The notes: a model not told the origin generated them from the letters alone. A stretch of DNA of 8,083 nt from Chromatiales bacterium (GCA_027070385.1 JALXDW010000094.1:1-8083); one strand, 5' to 3'; positions 1-7,896 are shown, numbered from the stretch's first letter. Numbers and translations are program-made.

Positions 1-471
1 GTGCCGTACACTGGGGCCGTGAACGAACGGGTCACCGCGCTGCGGGAGGCGCTGGGACGGCGGATCCTCCTCCTGGACGGGGCCACGGGCACGGCACTGG
101 AGGCCATGGGGCTCGAGGACCGCCACTTCGGCGGACCGGCGCTGGCGGGCTGCAACGAGGCGCTGGTGCTCCACGCGCCGGAGGCGGTCCTCGAGCTGCA
201 CCGGCGCTACCTCGAGGCGGGCGCTGACATCGTCGAGACCGACACCTTCGGCGCGACCCCCGTGGTCCTGGCCGAGTACGGGCTCGAGGCACGTGCCCGG
301 GAGATCAACCGGAGGGCGGCGGAGCTGGCGCGGCGGGCGGCCGCCGGGCACGAGACGGCGGACCGGCCCCGGTGGGTCGCGGGTTCCATGGGTCCGACCA
401 CCCGGAGCCTGACGCTGACCGGTGGCGTCACCTTCGCCGAGCTCGAGGCGGCGTACCGCGTCCAGGCCGAG
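1..471 (+). CDS. Homocysteine S-methyltransferase (MetH-type) N-terminal fragment, foreign to the rest of the window
   Basis: Residues 1 to about 157 match the start of the homocysteine-binding barrel of cobalamin-dependent methionine synthase and related homocysteine S-methyltransferases, enzymes that methylate homocysteine to methionine in the cytosol. Visible family motifs are DGATGT (26-31), CNEALVL (51-57), the run YLEAGADIVETDTFGAT (70-86) and VAGSMGPTTRSLTL (126-139). Homology stops after AAYRVQAE, before the part that would carry the zinc-binding cysteines, so the fragment cannot be a working enzyme. The frame opens with GTG at base 1; a second GTG at base 19 is an equally good start, and with no upstream sequence neither can be chosen. 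The DNA is strikingly GC-rich, with GC-ending codons almost throughout, as in actinobacteria or other high-GC genomes, and unlike everything after about base 520. The frame runs on into prmA. Family is confident; metH versus a shorter methyltransferase cannot be told. Confidence 0.8.
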
Positions 472-516
472 GATCCGGCCGCCTCGGGACCGGGCCTCTG
501 CAGCGGAGGCTCGCTC
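472..516 (+). other. Chimeric junction between GC-rich metH-like DNA and prmA
   Basis: Left of this stretch the translation follows the MetH family; right of it, from about Asp173 (base 517), it follows PrmA. The 45 bases between encode a glycine-, alanine- and proline-containing stretch that fits neither family, and the other two forward frames do not restore MetH homology either. Composition changes here from GC-rich to moderate. The octamer CTGCAGCG occurs at 498-505 and again at 536-543, which could be chance or a short homology connected with the join. The exact breakpoint cannot be placed from the sequence alone. Confidence 0.75.
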
Positions 517-1245
517 GACGCCAACACCAACATCACTGCAGCGTTGCTTTTAATCAGCAACGCACTCGGTCATTGTCCCAAATACACACTGAATCCATTA
601 GAAGACAAAGACTGGGTAAGAGAATGGATGAGTCATTTTAAACCCACCCGCTTTGGTGAGCGTTTATGGATAGTACCGAGTCACCATGCAGAACAACACC
701 TTAATGACAAACCGGAAGCCATCAATATCTTGCTCGACCCCGGGCTGGCTTTCGGTACCGGTACCCACCCTACAACAGCAATGTGTCTGGAATACTTGGA
801 ACAATACCCGCCGGAAAATCAACAACTGATTGATTACGGTTGCGGCTCCGGCATTTTAGCCATTGCAGCGGCTCGCCTGGGTGCCAGAAGCGTACTGGCC
901 ATCGACAATGATCCTCAAGCACTCATTGCAACCGAAGACAACGCTATCAAAAACAAGGTTATCGATTGTTTTACTATCCAGCTTCCTGAACCTGTACCCG
1001 GTCTTCAAGCTGATCGTCTGGTTGCAAATATTCTGGCTCGACCTTTAATCGAACTGGCAGCACAGCTGGCCTCATTAATCAAACCGGGGGGAAAGATTGC
1101 ATTGTCAGGCATATTAACCGAACAAGCCGATGATGTACTGCAAGCCTACAATACTTTTTTTAATATCCAGCAATACAAACAGCAAGACGATTGGGTTTGT
1201 TTAAGCGGAACCAGGCACTCTCACAACCCGGTAGCAAAAGATTAA
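517..1245 (+). CDS. prmA: Ribosomal protein L11 methyltransferase, 5'-truncated
   Basis: PrmA trimethylates ribosomal protein L11 in the cytosol using S-adenosylmethionine. Numbered in the fused frame, the family signature LEDKDWVREWM (about 199-209) is followed by FGERLWIVPS, then LDPGLAFGTGTHPTT (245-259), the SAM-binding glycine loop IDYGCGSGIL (277-286) and VANILARPL (341-349). The carboxyl end is complete and stops at TAA 1243-1245. About 242 residues remain against roughly 293 in E. coli PrmA; comparison suggests that about 60 amino-terminal residues, the substrate-recognition domain, have been replaced by the MetH fragment. The methyltransferase core is intact. The next gene, encoding a zinc-ribbon protein, follows after 93 bases, as in Pseudomonas. 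In the source organism the gene is probably whole and only this contig is truncated. A true fusion protein is possible but unlikely. Confidence 0.92.
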   Translation, partial: DANTNITAALLLISNALGHCPKYTLNPLEDKDWVREWMSHFKPTRFGERLWIVPSHHAEQHLNDKPEAINILLDPGLAFGTGTHPTTAMCLEYLEQYPPENQQLIDYGCGSGILAIAAARLGARSVLAIDNDPQALIATEDNAIKNKVIDCFTIQLPEPVPGLQADRLVANILARPLIELAAQLASLIKPGGKIALSGILTEQADDVLQAYNTFFNIQQYKQQDDWVCLSGTRHSHNPVAKD

Positions 1246-1282
1246 AGCGCTTTATCATTTCTATACAGGTTAATTAAATATC

Positions 1283-1311
1283 TTGGGGTTCTTCCCGCCT
1301 TCGCTTATACT
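1283..1311 (+). promoter_or_regulatory. Possible promoter for the zinc-ribbon gene
   Basis: A TATACT -10 hexamer (1306-1311) sits 17 bases downstream of TTGGGG (1283-1288). The -10 matches the sigma-70 consensus at five of six positions and the spacing is ideal, but the -35 matches only in its TTG. A start of transcription near 1318 would give a short leader before the ATG at 1339. Confidence 0.35.
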
Positions 1312-1338
1312 AAAGACTCATTAATCGCTCGTATTGAA

Positions 1339-3171
1339 ATGTATACACGCTGCCCCATTTGCAAAACAAACTTTAGTGTTTCCGAAGCGCAACTCCAGGT
1401 TGCACAAGGTAAAGTCCGCTGCGGTTCATGCAAAAATGTATTCAATGCCCGTCAACATATTTTTTACCAAACAAACAGTATCAAACCGAAAAAAACAAAA
1501 GACAACATACCTCCAGCGGCAAATAAAACGGCCAATACACACATTGATGAACAAACTGAAACACAGCCTCAACAACCCGCTTTAAAGAAAAAAACGGATC
1601 AACCGGCCAACACCACAGAAATAAAAATCGATACTTCCGCTGCTCATTCAGATATTGACGCTATTTTTAATGCACTCGATACCCAACTGACCAGCGGAAC
1701 CTATATTGATATTGCCCAACCCGTTGAAGCCGATATTCGTGAAACGGATTTTGATGAGTTCGATACTGATAACGAAACGGATCTTGATCTTGATGTATTC
1801 CGGCAGCTGGATTCACCCACCAAAGAAGCCCGCCCGGAAGCGGATATCACAAAGGAAAATCACACCGAACAAACAGCAACCACACACAATAAAAACCCTG
1901 CCGCCACTAAAACAGAGCCGTTACCCTCACAAGATAATAGTCACATCGATACAAAACCGGTACAGACGGAACACCCTCAAAAGCCGGTGACAGATAATTC
2001 ACAACATACATTTGACTTTATCAGCCTGGACGATGAACCGGATCTGAGTAGCGAGGATGAAAAACAGTTTGCGGCTGTCAACAAACCATTGGATACCCGC
2101 TCCAAACCCGATTCAAAAAAACACGAAGAAAATGCCGCACTCCATCAAGCCATTGATAACATCATAAAAGTCGACAACAGTGTAACCACACCTTTTGAAG
2201 AGCATGACGCTGATCACTTCGTTATTGAAATGCAGAGCGAAGCCGACGTAGAACTGGTTGACGAAGATGATATCGACAAATTATTTGCCAGCACCGACAG
2301 CCTGAAAATTTCAGATTTAAAATTCGACAAACAATTTTCCAATCACCAGGTCGAAGAACCCATTTCACCTTTAAGCCAGAACAAATCCCAGCAAAATCTG
2401 AACGATGAGACTAAGCAAAATAGCGAAACAGACGTTGGTGTTGAAAACACGCCCACCCAAAACAAAGAAATACCGTTTAACCAACCGCTTAAACCGGAAA
2501 ATACCCATCAGACAGACTCGGAAGACGAACCTTTTGATGACGACATGACCACATCGGATAACTTCGATATCGATGAAAAAATTATCCTCGATGGTCTGGA
2601 TGATAACTTCACTGACAACCTGCAAACCGATACCCCGGTTCCTCCCCGCTTACGTGATGCCGTCCACTCGCTTGAACAGCAACAACCACCATTAAGCACC
2701 GCCAAACGGCTGGGGTATTCTGTTGCTGTTTTGCTGTTAATATTACTTTTAGGCGTGCAACTGGTACTGTTTAAAAGCAGCGAAATAGCAAACCGCGTAC
2801 CCGCTCTGCAGCCCCTGCTAACAACACTTTGCAACCGACTGCCCTGCCGTTATACCGGCAACCACAATAGCAAACTGATAAAAATAGTCAGCCGGGATGT
2901 GCGGCTGCACCCCAAAATCAAAGGCGCTCTGCTTATCAGTGCAACCATCATCAACCAGGCCAACTATGCCCAACCCTACCCCACGATTTTACTGAAATTT
3001 ACCGACCTGACCGGCCATATCGTGGCGCAACGCTATTTCCCCCCCAAAGATTATTTGGGTCAACTGAACAAACCTTTTGCACTGATGCCCAGCAAAAAAC
3101 CGGTTCAGCTTAATATAGAGATACTTGACCCCGGCAGTGACGCCATTAATTTCCAGTTTTTCTTCCTCTAA
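1339..3171 (+). CDS. Zinc-ribbon, DUF3426-family inner-membrane protein with long acidic linker
   Basis: This is the conserved gene of unknown function between prmA and dusB. Residues 1-37 form an MJ0042-type zinc ribbon with two CxxC pairs (C5/C8 and C28/C31). Residues about 40-455 are a low-complexity linker rich in Asp, Glu, Asn, Gln, Thr, Lys and Pro, with no recognisable fold and probably disordered. One transmembrane helix lies at about 460-478, and the rest (to 610) matches the DUF3426 domain, including a cysteine pair at C498 and C503 and the conserved RYFPPKDYL stretch. The expected topology is ribbon and linker in the cytoplasm and DUF3426 in the periplasm; this is inferred from charge around the helix. 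At 610 residues it is longer than I expect for the family, nearly all of the excess being linker. The start at 1339 is fixed by the ribbon beginning at once (MYTRCPIC); no strong Shine-Dalgarno is visible. The function is not known. Confidence 0.9.
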   Translation: MYTRCPICKTNFSVSEAQLQVAQGKVRCGSCKNVFNARQHIFYQTNSIKPKKTKDNIPPAANKTANTHIDEQTETQPQQPALKKKTDQPANTTEIKIDTSAAHSDIDAIFNALDTQLTSGTYIDIAQPVEADIRETDFDEFDTDNETDLDLDVFRQLDSPTKEARPEADITKENHTEQTATTHNKNPAATKTEPLPSQDNSHIDTKPVQTEHPQKPVTDNSQHTFDFISLDDEPDLSSEDEKQFAAVNKPLDTRSKPDSKKHEENAALHQAIDNIIKVDNSVTTPFEEHDADHFVIEMQSEADVELVDEDDIDKLFASTDSLKISDLKFDKQFSNHQVEEPISPLSQNKSQQNLNDETKQNSETDVGVENTPTQNKEIPFNQPLKPENTHQTDSEDEPFDDDMTTSDNFDIDEKIILDGLDDNFTDNLQTDTPVPPRLRDAVHSLEQQQPPLSTAKRLGYSVAVLLLILLLGVQLVLFKSSEIANRVPALQPLLTTLCNRLPCRYTGNHNSKLIKIVSRDVRLHPKIKGALLISATIINQANYAQPYPTILLKFTDLTGHIVAQRYFPPKDYLGQLNKPFALMPSKKPVQLNIEILDPGSDAINFQFFFL

Positions 3172-3203
3172 AAGCGACCCATTTCACAACAACTATTGTA
3201 AAA

Positions 3204-3217
3204 TGCCACTTTTGGCA
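3204..3217. repeat. Small inverted repeat upstream of dusB
   Basis: TGCCA (3204-3208) and TGGCA (3213-3217) form five-base arms around CTTT, flanked by A-rich sequence. No T-run follows on the + strand, so it is not a convincing terminator for the preceding gene. It lies in the 135-base gap before dusB, where a dusB-fis promoter is expected; I could not pick convincing -35 and -10 boxes there. Confidence 0.3.
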
Positions 3218-3306
3218 AAATACCAGGTGCAAATTGCAACTGCTGCTTTTATCGCCAAAAAGAACTAGGTACACTTCTTTTACTGAATAAAGGTCAGACG
3301 TTAGTT

Positions 3307-4293
3307 ATGTTAATTGGACCCTATAAAATTTCGATCCCGCTGATACTCGCACCCATGGCCGGTGTCACCGATCGCCCATTTCGCCAACTGTGCAAACAAC
3401 TCGGTGCCGGCATGGCTGTTTCTGAAATGGTCTCTTCAAATTCACTGCTATGGGGCAGTGAAAAAACCAAACGCCGTGCCAACCACGACGGCGAAACCGA
3501 CCCGATTTCAGTCCAAATCATGGGCACTGAACCCGCCATGATGGCCGAAGCGGCCCGGCATAATGCCGATAATGGCGCACAAATCATTGATATTAATATG
3601 GGTTGCCCGGCCAAAAAGGTCTGTAACGTGCTGGCCGGTTCTGCCTTAATGCAAAACGAAGCACTGGTTAAAGATATTCTCGAAGCCGTGGTCAAGGCAG
3701 TGGATGTGCCCGTTACGCTTAAAATTCGTACCGGCTGGGATACCGGCAACCGTAATGCACTGGCGATTGCCAAAATCGCTGAACAGTCGGGTATTCAGGC
3801 ACTGGCCATTCACGGCCGCACCCGTGCCTGCATGTATAAAGGCGATGCCGAATACGACACCATTGCCGATGTAAAAAGCAGAATTTCCATTCCGGTGATT
3901 GCCAATGGCGACATTCGCACCCCGGAAAAAGCCAAATTTGTCCTCGATTACACAGGCGCTGACGCTGTGATGATCGGCAGAGCCGCACAAGGTCGTCCGT
4001 GGATCTTCCGTGAAATCGGTCATTTCCTGAAAACAGGGCAAATCATGCCTCCGCCAACCAGCACGGAAATCCGTGATATTTTGCTGGGGCATTTAACCAA
4101 CTTGTATGAGTTCTACGGTGAATACACCGGTGTGCGCATGGCACGTAAGCATATAAGCTGGTATAGCAAGGGGCAGAAGCACGGTGCCGCGTTCAGACAA
4201 GCGGTTAACCATGCCGAAACCATCGAGAAACAACTTGAAATTACACACACTTTTTTCAACACAATGATAACCAGGGAGGAAATAGCAGCATGA
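3307..4293 (+). CDS. dusB: tRNA-dihydrouridine synthase B
   Basis: DusB is a cytosolic FMN enzyme that uses NADPH to reduce specific uridines in the tRNA D-loop to dihydrouridine; the E. coli enzyme acts at U17. The 328-residue length is normal. The sequence shows the flavin-binding barrel start LILAPMAGVTDRPFR (12-26), the catalytic-cysteine motif DINMGCPAKKV with Cys100, TLKIRTGW with Lys139, IHGRTRA (168-174), ANGDI (199-203), the phosphate-binding GRAAQGRPWIF (224-234), and the helical tRNA-binding domain containing RKHISWY (280-286). Starting at 3307 gives the usual MxIGPY amino terminus, although the nearest Shine-Dalgarno-like AAGG lies rather far upstream. Its stop overlaps the fis start by ATGA, so the two genes are co-transcribed and probably translationally coupled, as in other gammaproteobacteria, where fis expression depends on the dusB promoter. 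Confidence 0.97.
   Translation: MLIGPYKISIPLILAPMAGVTDRPFRQLCKQLGAGMAVSEMVSSNSLLWGSEKTKRRANHDGETDPISVQIMGTEPAMMAEAARHNADNGAQIIDINMGCPAKKVCNVLAGSALMQNEALVKDILEAVVKAVDVPVTLKIRTGWDTGNRNALAIAKIAEQSGIQALAIHGRTRACMYKGDAEYDTIADVKSRISIPVIANGDIRTPEKAKFVLDYTGADAVMIGRAAQGRPWIFREIGHFLKTGQIMPPPTSTEIRDILLGHLTNLYEFYGEYTGVRMARKHISWYSKGQKHGAAFRQAVNHAETIEKQLEITHTFFNTMITREEIAA
4273..4280 (+). promoter_or_regulatory. Strong ribosome binding site for fis
   Basis: AGGGAGGA lies inside the last codons of dusB, with its GGAGG core (4275-4279) ten bases before the fis ATG at 4290. It supports that start and suggests that fis is translated efficiently from the dusB message. Confidence 0.75.
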
Positions 4294-4577
4294 ACGATAC
4301 AGCACCTGTCGCTGACATAGCCGCTACAACACACAACACAGCTTTTGATAAACCACTGAGAGATTGCGTTGCCGATTCCATCAGTGCCTATTTTGGCGCA
4401 CTCAATGGACACCCCGCCGGCAATCTTTACAATATGGTATTAGCTGAAGTTGAAGAACCATTACTGCAAGCGGTATTACACCATACCAACGGCAACCAGA
4501 GTAAAGCCTCTGAAGTTCTCGGCATTAACCGCGGCACTCTCCGTAAAAAGCTCAAGACTTACGGACTGCATCGCTAA
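4290..4577 (+). CDS. fis: DNA-binding protein Fis (factor for inversion stimulation)
   Basis: Fis is a small homodimeric nucleoid protein that bends DNA, regulates rRNA, tRNA and many growth-phase promoters, and assists some site-specific recombinases. The 95-residue length matches the family (98 in E. coli). The core begins near LYNMVLAEVEEPLLQAVL (46-63); the helix-turn-helix follows at about 70-94, with the nearly invariant GINRGTLRKKLKTYG (78-92) that carries the DNA-contacting Arg, Thr and Lys residues. The first 25 or so residues are poorly conserved, as usual for this end. It is the second gene of the dusB-fis operon, overlapping dusB by four bases. Fis represses its own operon in E. 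coli; I could not identify a clear Fis site upstream of dusB here. Confidence 0.97.
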   Translation: MNDTAPVADIAATTHNTAFDKPLRDCVADSISAYFGALNGHPAGNLYNMVLAEVEEPLLQAVLHHTNGNQSKASEVLGINRGTLRKKLKTYGLHR

Positions 4578-4582
4578 AAATC

Positions 4583-4600
4583 GTCGCTCAAGCGACATTT
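4583..4600 (+). terminator. Weak candidate terminator after fis
   Basis: Six bases after the fis stop, GTCGC and GCGAC form a perfect stem around TCAA, preceded by AAAAA and followed by only ATTT. Position and stem suit the end of the dusB-fis operon, but the short T-run makes intrinsic termination uncertain. Confidence 0.4.
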
Positions 4601-4601
4601 C

Positions 4602-4635
4602 CACCACTTACCTATCCCCCGGGTAAGCAACGGTG
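4602..4635. repeat. Interrupted inverted repeat in the fis-purH gap
   Basis: CACC (4602-4605) pairs with GGTG (4632-4635), and inside these CTTACC (4607-4612) pairs with GGTAAG (4622-4627), leaving a C-rich loop of nine bases. The result is a ten-base-pair bulged hairpin directly after the first candidate terminator. No T-run follows it on the + strand. Confidence 0.45.
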
Positions 4636-4656
4636 ATTAAAAAATTCACTCCCCCT

Positions 4657-4673
4657 GCTTTTAATTTAAAAGC
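4657..4673. repeat. AT-rich 17-base perfect palindrome in the fis-purH gap
   Basis: GCTTTTAA and TTAAAAGC flank a single central T. It could be a binding site for a dimeric regulator of purH or a weak terminator stem. It does not fit the 15-base G-to-C spacing of Fis sites, nor the known PurR operator. Confidence 0.4.
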
Positions 4674-4772
4674 CAGCAACACCACTTACTTTTTTTGGCT
4701 ACTTTTCAAACAGGTATTTTGCGCATCTTTCTGTATTAGCATCGTAAAAATAGCCTAAATTATCCTTAGCCT

Positions 4773-4802
4773 CTGTCAAGCAACACAGTGACAAGTTACA
4801 AT
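4773..4802 (+). promoter_or_regulatory. Possible purH promoter
   Basis: CTGTCA (4773-4778) and TACAAT (4797-4802) are separated by 18 bases; the -10 matches consensus at five of six positions and the -35 at four. The spacer contains the second half of a small dyad, TGTCA (4774-4778) and TGACA (4789-4793). Transcription would begin about 40 bases before the purH ATG. Confidence 0.4.
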
Positions 4803-4847
4803 AACCCTTCAAATGTATTTTAAATATTAAGCTCAAAAAGGTTACAG

Positions 4848-6422
4848 ATGGCTAAAATTACCCGCGCTCTTATCAGCGTATCGGACAAAAACGGCATTGT
4901 CGAATTTGCTCAAACACTCAGCTCAACATTTAATGTTGAAATTTTGTCCACAGGCGGCACCGCAAAATTACTGGCTGAAAACAACATTCCGGTTATCGAA
5001 GTATCCGATTACACCGGTTTTCCGGAAATGATGGATGGCCGTGTAAAAACCCTGCACCCTAAAATTCACGGTGGTCTGCTTGGCCGACGCGGCACCGATG
5101 ATGCCGTTATGCAAGCGCATAATATTCCCGCCATTGATATGGTGGTTGTTAATTTATACCCGTTTGAACAAGCAACGGCCGACCCGGATTGCTCTTTGGA
5201 AAATGCGATTGAAAATATCGATATCGGCGGCCCCACCATGCTGCGTGCAGCAGCCAAAAACAATAAAGACGTGACTGTTGTCGTTAATGCCAGCGATTAC
5301 CAAACCGTACTAAACGAAATGCGAGCCACCAGTGGCAGCGTGAGCAGTGAGACCAACTTTGATTTAGCCATTAAAGTTTATGAACACACCGCTAATTACG
5401 ATGGCAACATTGCCAACTACTTTGGCAAGCTGGTTAAAAACAAACCCGAAGCCCATGAAAGCTTTCCTCGCACCTTCAACAGCCAGTTTCATCTGGTACA
5501 GGGTATGCGCTACGGTGAAAACCCGCATCAGAATGCCGCCTTCTATGTTGAAGCCAAACCTGCCGAAGCCTGCATTGCCACCGCGACACAAGTGCAAGGC
5601 AAAGAATTATCCTACAATAACATTGCCGACACCGATGCCGCACTTGAATGTGTTAAACAGTTTACTCAACCGGCCTGCGTCATTGTCAAACATGCCAACC
5701 CCTGCGGTGTTGCTGTTGCCGATGATCAGTTCACCGCTTATCACCGTGCCTATACCACCGACCCTACCTCGGCCTTCGGTGGCATTATCGCCTTTAACAT
5801 GCCACTCGATGCAAAAACCGCTGCCGCGATTATTGAATGCCAGTTTGTTGAAGTGATTATTGCCCCCAGCATTCAAAAAGATGCCCTCCCTGTATTGGCC
5901 AGCAAGAAAAATGTGCGGGTACTGGAATGCGGTCAATGGCCAGCCGAACGTATTGCCGGTATCGACTACAAACGGGTAAACGGTGGTTTGCTGGTACAGG
6001 ATCGTGACCTCGGTATGGTCAACGAAGCCGACTTAAAAGTGGTTACCCAACGCGCACCCGGCACACAGGAAATGCAAGACCTGCTATTTGCCTGGAAAAT
6101 TGCCAAGTTTGTTAAATCCAACGCGATTGTTTATTGCAAAAACAACATGACCATTGGTGTAGGCGCTGGCCAGATGAGCCGCGTTTACAGCGCAAAAATT
6201 GCGGCGATTAAAGCAGCCGATGCCGATTTGGAAGTAAAAGGTTCAGTCATGGCAAGTGATGCCTTCTTCCCGTTCCGCGATGGGCTTGATCAAGCAGCTG
6301 AAGTGGGGATTACCGCCGTTATTCAACCCGGTGGCTCAATGCGTGATGAAGAAGTGATACAAGCCGCCGATGAAAATGACATCGCCATGGTCTTTACCGG
6401 GATGCGTCACTTCAGGCACTAA
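4848..6422 (+). CDS. purH: Bifunctional AICAR transformylase / IMP cyclohydrolase
   Basis: PurH catalyses the last two steps of de novo purine synthesis in the cytosol: formylation of AICAR from 10-formyltetrahydrofolate, then ring closure to IMP. The 524-residue length is typical. The amino-terminal MGS-like IMP cyclohydrolase domain carries ALISVSDK (7-14), STGGTAKLL (34-42), [16 protein letters not shown] (63-78), NLYPF (102-106) and [16 protein letters not shown] (123-138). The transformylase domain starts near 205 and shows RYGENPHQ (221-228), [10 protein letters not shown] (256-265), the catalytic Lys281-His282 in [16 protein letters not shown] (305-312), KSNAIV (423-428) and [10 protein letters not shown] (470-479). 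The end GMRHFRH is the usual carboxyl terminus. The start at 4848 is preceded by AAAAAGG and gives the expected [10 protein letters not shown]. In Pseudomonas, fis-purH is followed by purD; here a convergent integron integrase follows after 67 bases. Confidence 0.98.
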   Translation: MAKITRALISVSDKNGIVEFAQTLSSTFNVEILSTGGTAKLLAENNIPVIEVSDYTGFPEMMDGRVKTLHPKIHGGLLGRRGTDDAVMQAHNIPAIDMVVVNLYPFEQATADPDCSLENAIENIDIGGPTMLRAAAKNNKDVTVVVNASDYQTVLNEMRATSGSVSSETNFDLAIKVYEHTANYDGNIANYFGKLVKNKPEAHESFPRTFNSQFHLVQGMRYGENPHQNAAFYVEAKPAEACIATATQVQGKELSYNNIADTDAALECVKQFTQPACVIVKHANPCGVAVADDQFTAYHRAYTTDPTSAFGGIIAFNMPLDAKTAAAIIECQFVEVIIAPSIQKDALPVLASKKNVRVLECGQWPAERIAGIDYKRVNGGLLVQDRDLGMVNEADLKVVTQRAPGTQEMQDLLFAWKIAKFVKSNAIVYCKNNMTIGVGAGQMSRVYSAKIAAIKAADADLEVKGSVMASDAFFPFRDGLDQAAEVGITAVIQPGGSMRDEEVIQAADENDIAMVFTGMRHFRH

Positions 6423-6449
6423 GCTTAAAGCAGACAAAGCGCACCCCCA

Positions 6450-6478
6450 CCCACAACGGCAAAAATGGTCGTTGCGGG
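6450..6478. terminator. Possible hairpin between the convergent purH and intI ends
   Basis: CCCACAACG (6450-6458) and CGTTGCGGG (6470-6478) pair with one mismatch around an 11-base loop; the outer GCAC (6441-6444) and GTGC (6486-6489) could extend the stem. It sits in the 67-base gap between two converging genes and could stop transcription from either side, but neither strand shows the T-run of a standard intrinsic terminator. Confidence 0.35.
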
Positions 6479-6489
6479 CGGTAGCGTGC

Positions 6490-7896
6490 TTAAATCCCCA
6501 ACATATCCAACGGGCTTGTTACTGTCACTCCCGGTTTATTCAACACATGCGTATAAATCATGGTTGTTGAAACATCGGCATGGCCAAGAAGCTCTTGTAC
6601 CGTACGAATGTCATACCCGTTTTCAAGTAAGTGCGTCGCAAAAGAATGACGTAAAGCATGGCAATTTACTTTTTTAGATATCATCATTTTATCTGCTGCA
6701 CTTTTTATATGTTTTTGTAAACCGTTTTCATGAATATGATGTCTGCGTACTTTGCCAGTACGTGGATCAGTTGAAATCCTTGACGAAGGAAAAACATACT
6801 GCCAACGAAATTCATATTCAGCCTGAGGATATTTACGCGCTAACGCTTCTGGCAAAAAAACGCTGCCATGTTCATGAAGCAAGTCTTCATCATGTAATAA
6901 TTTTGCACAGGATATCTGCTCTTCCAATAACAAACTTACTTTTGAAGGTATTGGAACAACACGATCTTTATTACCTTTTGCATTACGGATCAGTAATTGT
7001 TGATAATCAAAATCAACATCAAGAATACGCAAGCGAACACATTCCATCAGACGCAAGCCGCAACCATAAAGCAAATTGGCCATTAAATGATACGTCGGCT
7101 GCTTGATTTTACTTAATAGCTGAACAATTTCATTTTTAGATAACACAACAGGCAAGCGTTTTGGTTTTTTGGATCGTATAAAAGAAATATTCGGATCAAG
7201 CTCTTTGTCGAGAACATTTTTAAAGAAAAAAACCAGCGCATTTAATGCCTGCGATTGCGTACTCGAAGAAACTTTCTTTTTTAATACCAGGTATTCCAGA
7301 AACGATGTAATTTCATGACTTCCCAAAGTAGCAGGATCTTTCATGGAATGGTAACGAACAAACCGCATCACCCAATTTAAATAAGCTTCTTCCGTACGAA
7401 TTGAATAATGTTTTAAACGTATTTTGGCAACAAGACTTTCAATATATTTCGGGTAAACAGAATATACTTGCTGAAATAGTCCCTTACTTTTCGAATAATG
7501 AACCTGAAGGCTTTCTGGCAAATAAGATAAAATCATCGTGTTTTTTCTAGTCGAAATTTCTTCTGTAGAATTTTTTTTTGAATTTGCATAATTTTCCCAC
7601 GCATCCCACGGAAAATTTTTAACCCAGCTCTTTTTATTAAAATGAACAAACAGAATTTTTAACGAAAGAATTATTTGACTAAATTGCCAGCCTTCCATTG
7701 AAGGATTTCTGTCTTTATATTTTAAATACCGTTCAATATCATGGGCTGAATGTTAAGAAAGTGTAATATTTTTATGCGCTTTCAGGTAATGCTCAGCATA
7801 ACGCACTATCCACCTTGCCTGAACATTGGTTAAACCATAAGCTTTTGTTTTAGAAATATAATTATCCCAGAATTGGGCAACAGTTTGTTTACTCAT
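6490..7896 (-). pseudogene. intI: Integron integrase (IntI), long form, interrupted by an in-frame stop
   Basis: This is a tyrosine recombinase of the integron type, which moves gene cassettes between attC and attI sites. The full frame is 468 codons from the ATG at 7896. Codon 48 is TAA (7753-7755); reading continues in the same frame to the stop at 6490-6492. In full-frame numbering the catalytic set is Arg282 (GCGLRLME), Lys310 (KGNKDRVV), His413 and Arg416 (HALRHSFATHLL), His439 (LLGHADVS) and Tyr448 (MIYTHVL), all present. The IntI-only insertion is clear at about 349-370 (LPEALARKYPQAEYEFRW), followed by STDPRTGKVRRHH as in class 1 IntI. The IntI1-like part starts near residue 154; the residues before it are an extension also known from some marine IntI proteins. 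The longest unbroken piece is 402 codons from an ATG at 7698 that lacks a Shine-Dalgarno. Family identity is very sure; loss of function is likely, but a restart or sequencing error is possible. The DNA is more AT-rich than the purH side. Confidence 0.9.
7753..7755 (-). other. In-frame TAA at codon 48 of intI
   Basis: The codons before it (ending ITLS) and after it (HSAHDIERYL) are in one frame, and both match the amino-terminal extension of long IntI proteins. No length change is needed to join them, so a single substitution, for example CAA or GAA to TAA, explains the break. Confidence 0.8.

Noticed and set aside
207..560. 117-codon - strand ORF over the metH fragment and junction
   Set aside because: Long antisense frames are common in GC-rich DNA, and the translation is Ala/Ser/Arg-rich without recognisable motifs.
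3219..3245. AT-rich TGCAAATTGCA palindrome as a Fis autoregulatory site upstream of dusB
   Set aside because: It does not satisfy the 15-base Fis consensus with flanking G and C and central A/T run, although Fis autoregulation of this operon is known in E. coli.
6438..6490. Imperfect palindrome between purH and intI as an attC site
   Set aside because: It lacks the paired RYYYAAC and GTTRRRY ends of attC and lies at the 3' end of intI, on the side opposite to a normal array.
6762..7106. 114-codon + strand ORF within the integrase region
   Set aside because: It lies entirely antisense to the well-supported intI frame, shows no family resemblance and has no ribosome binding site.
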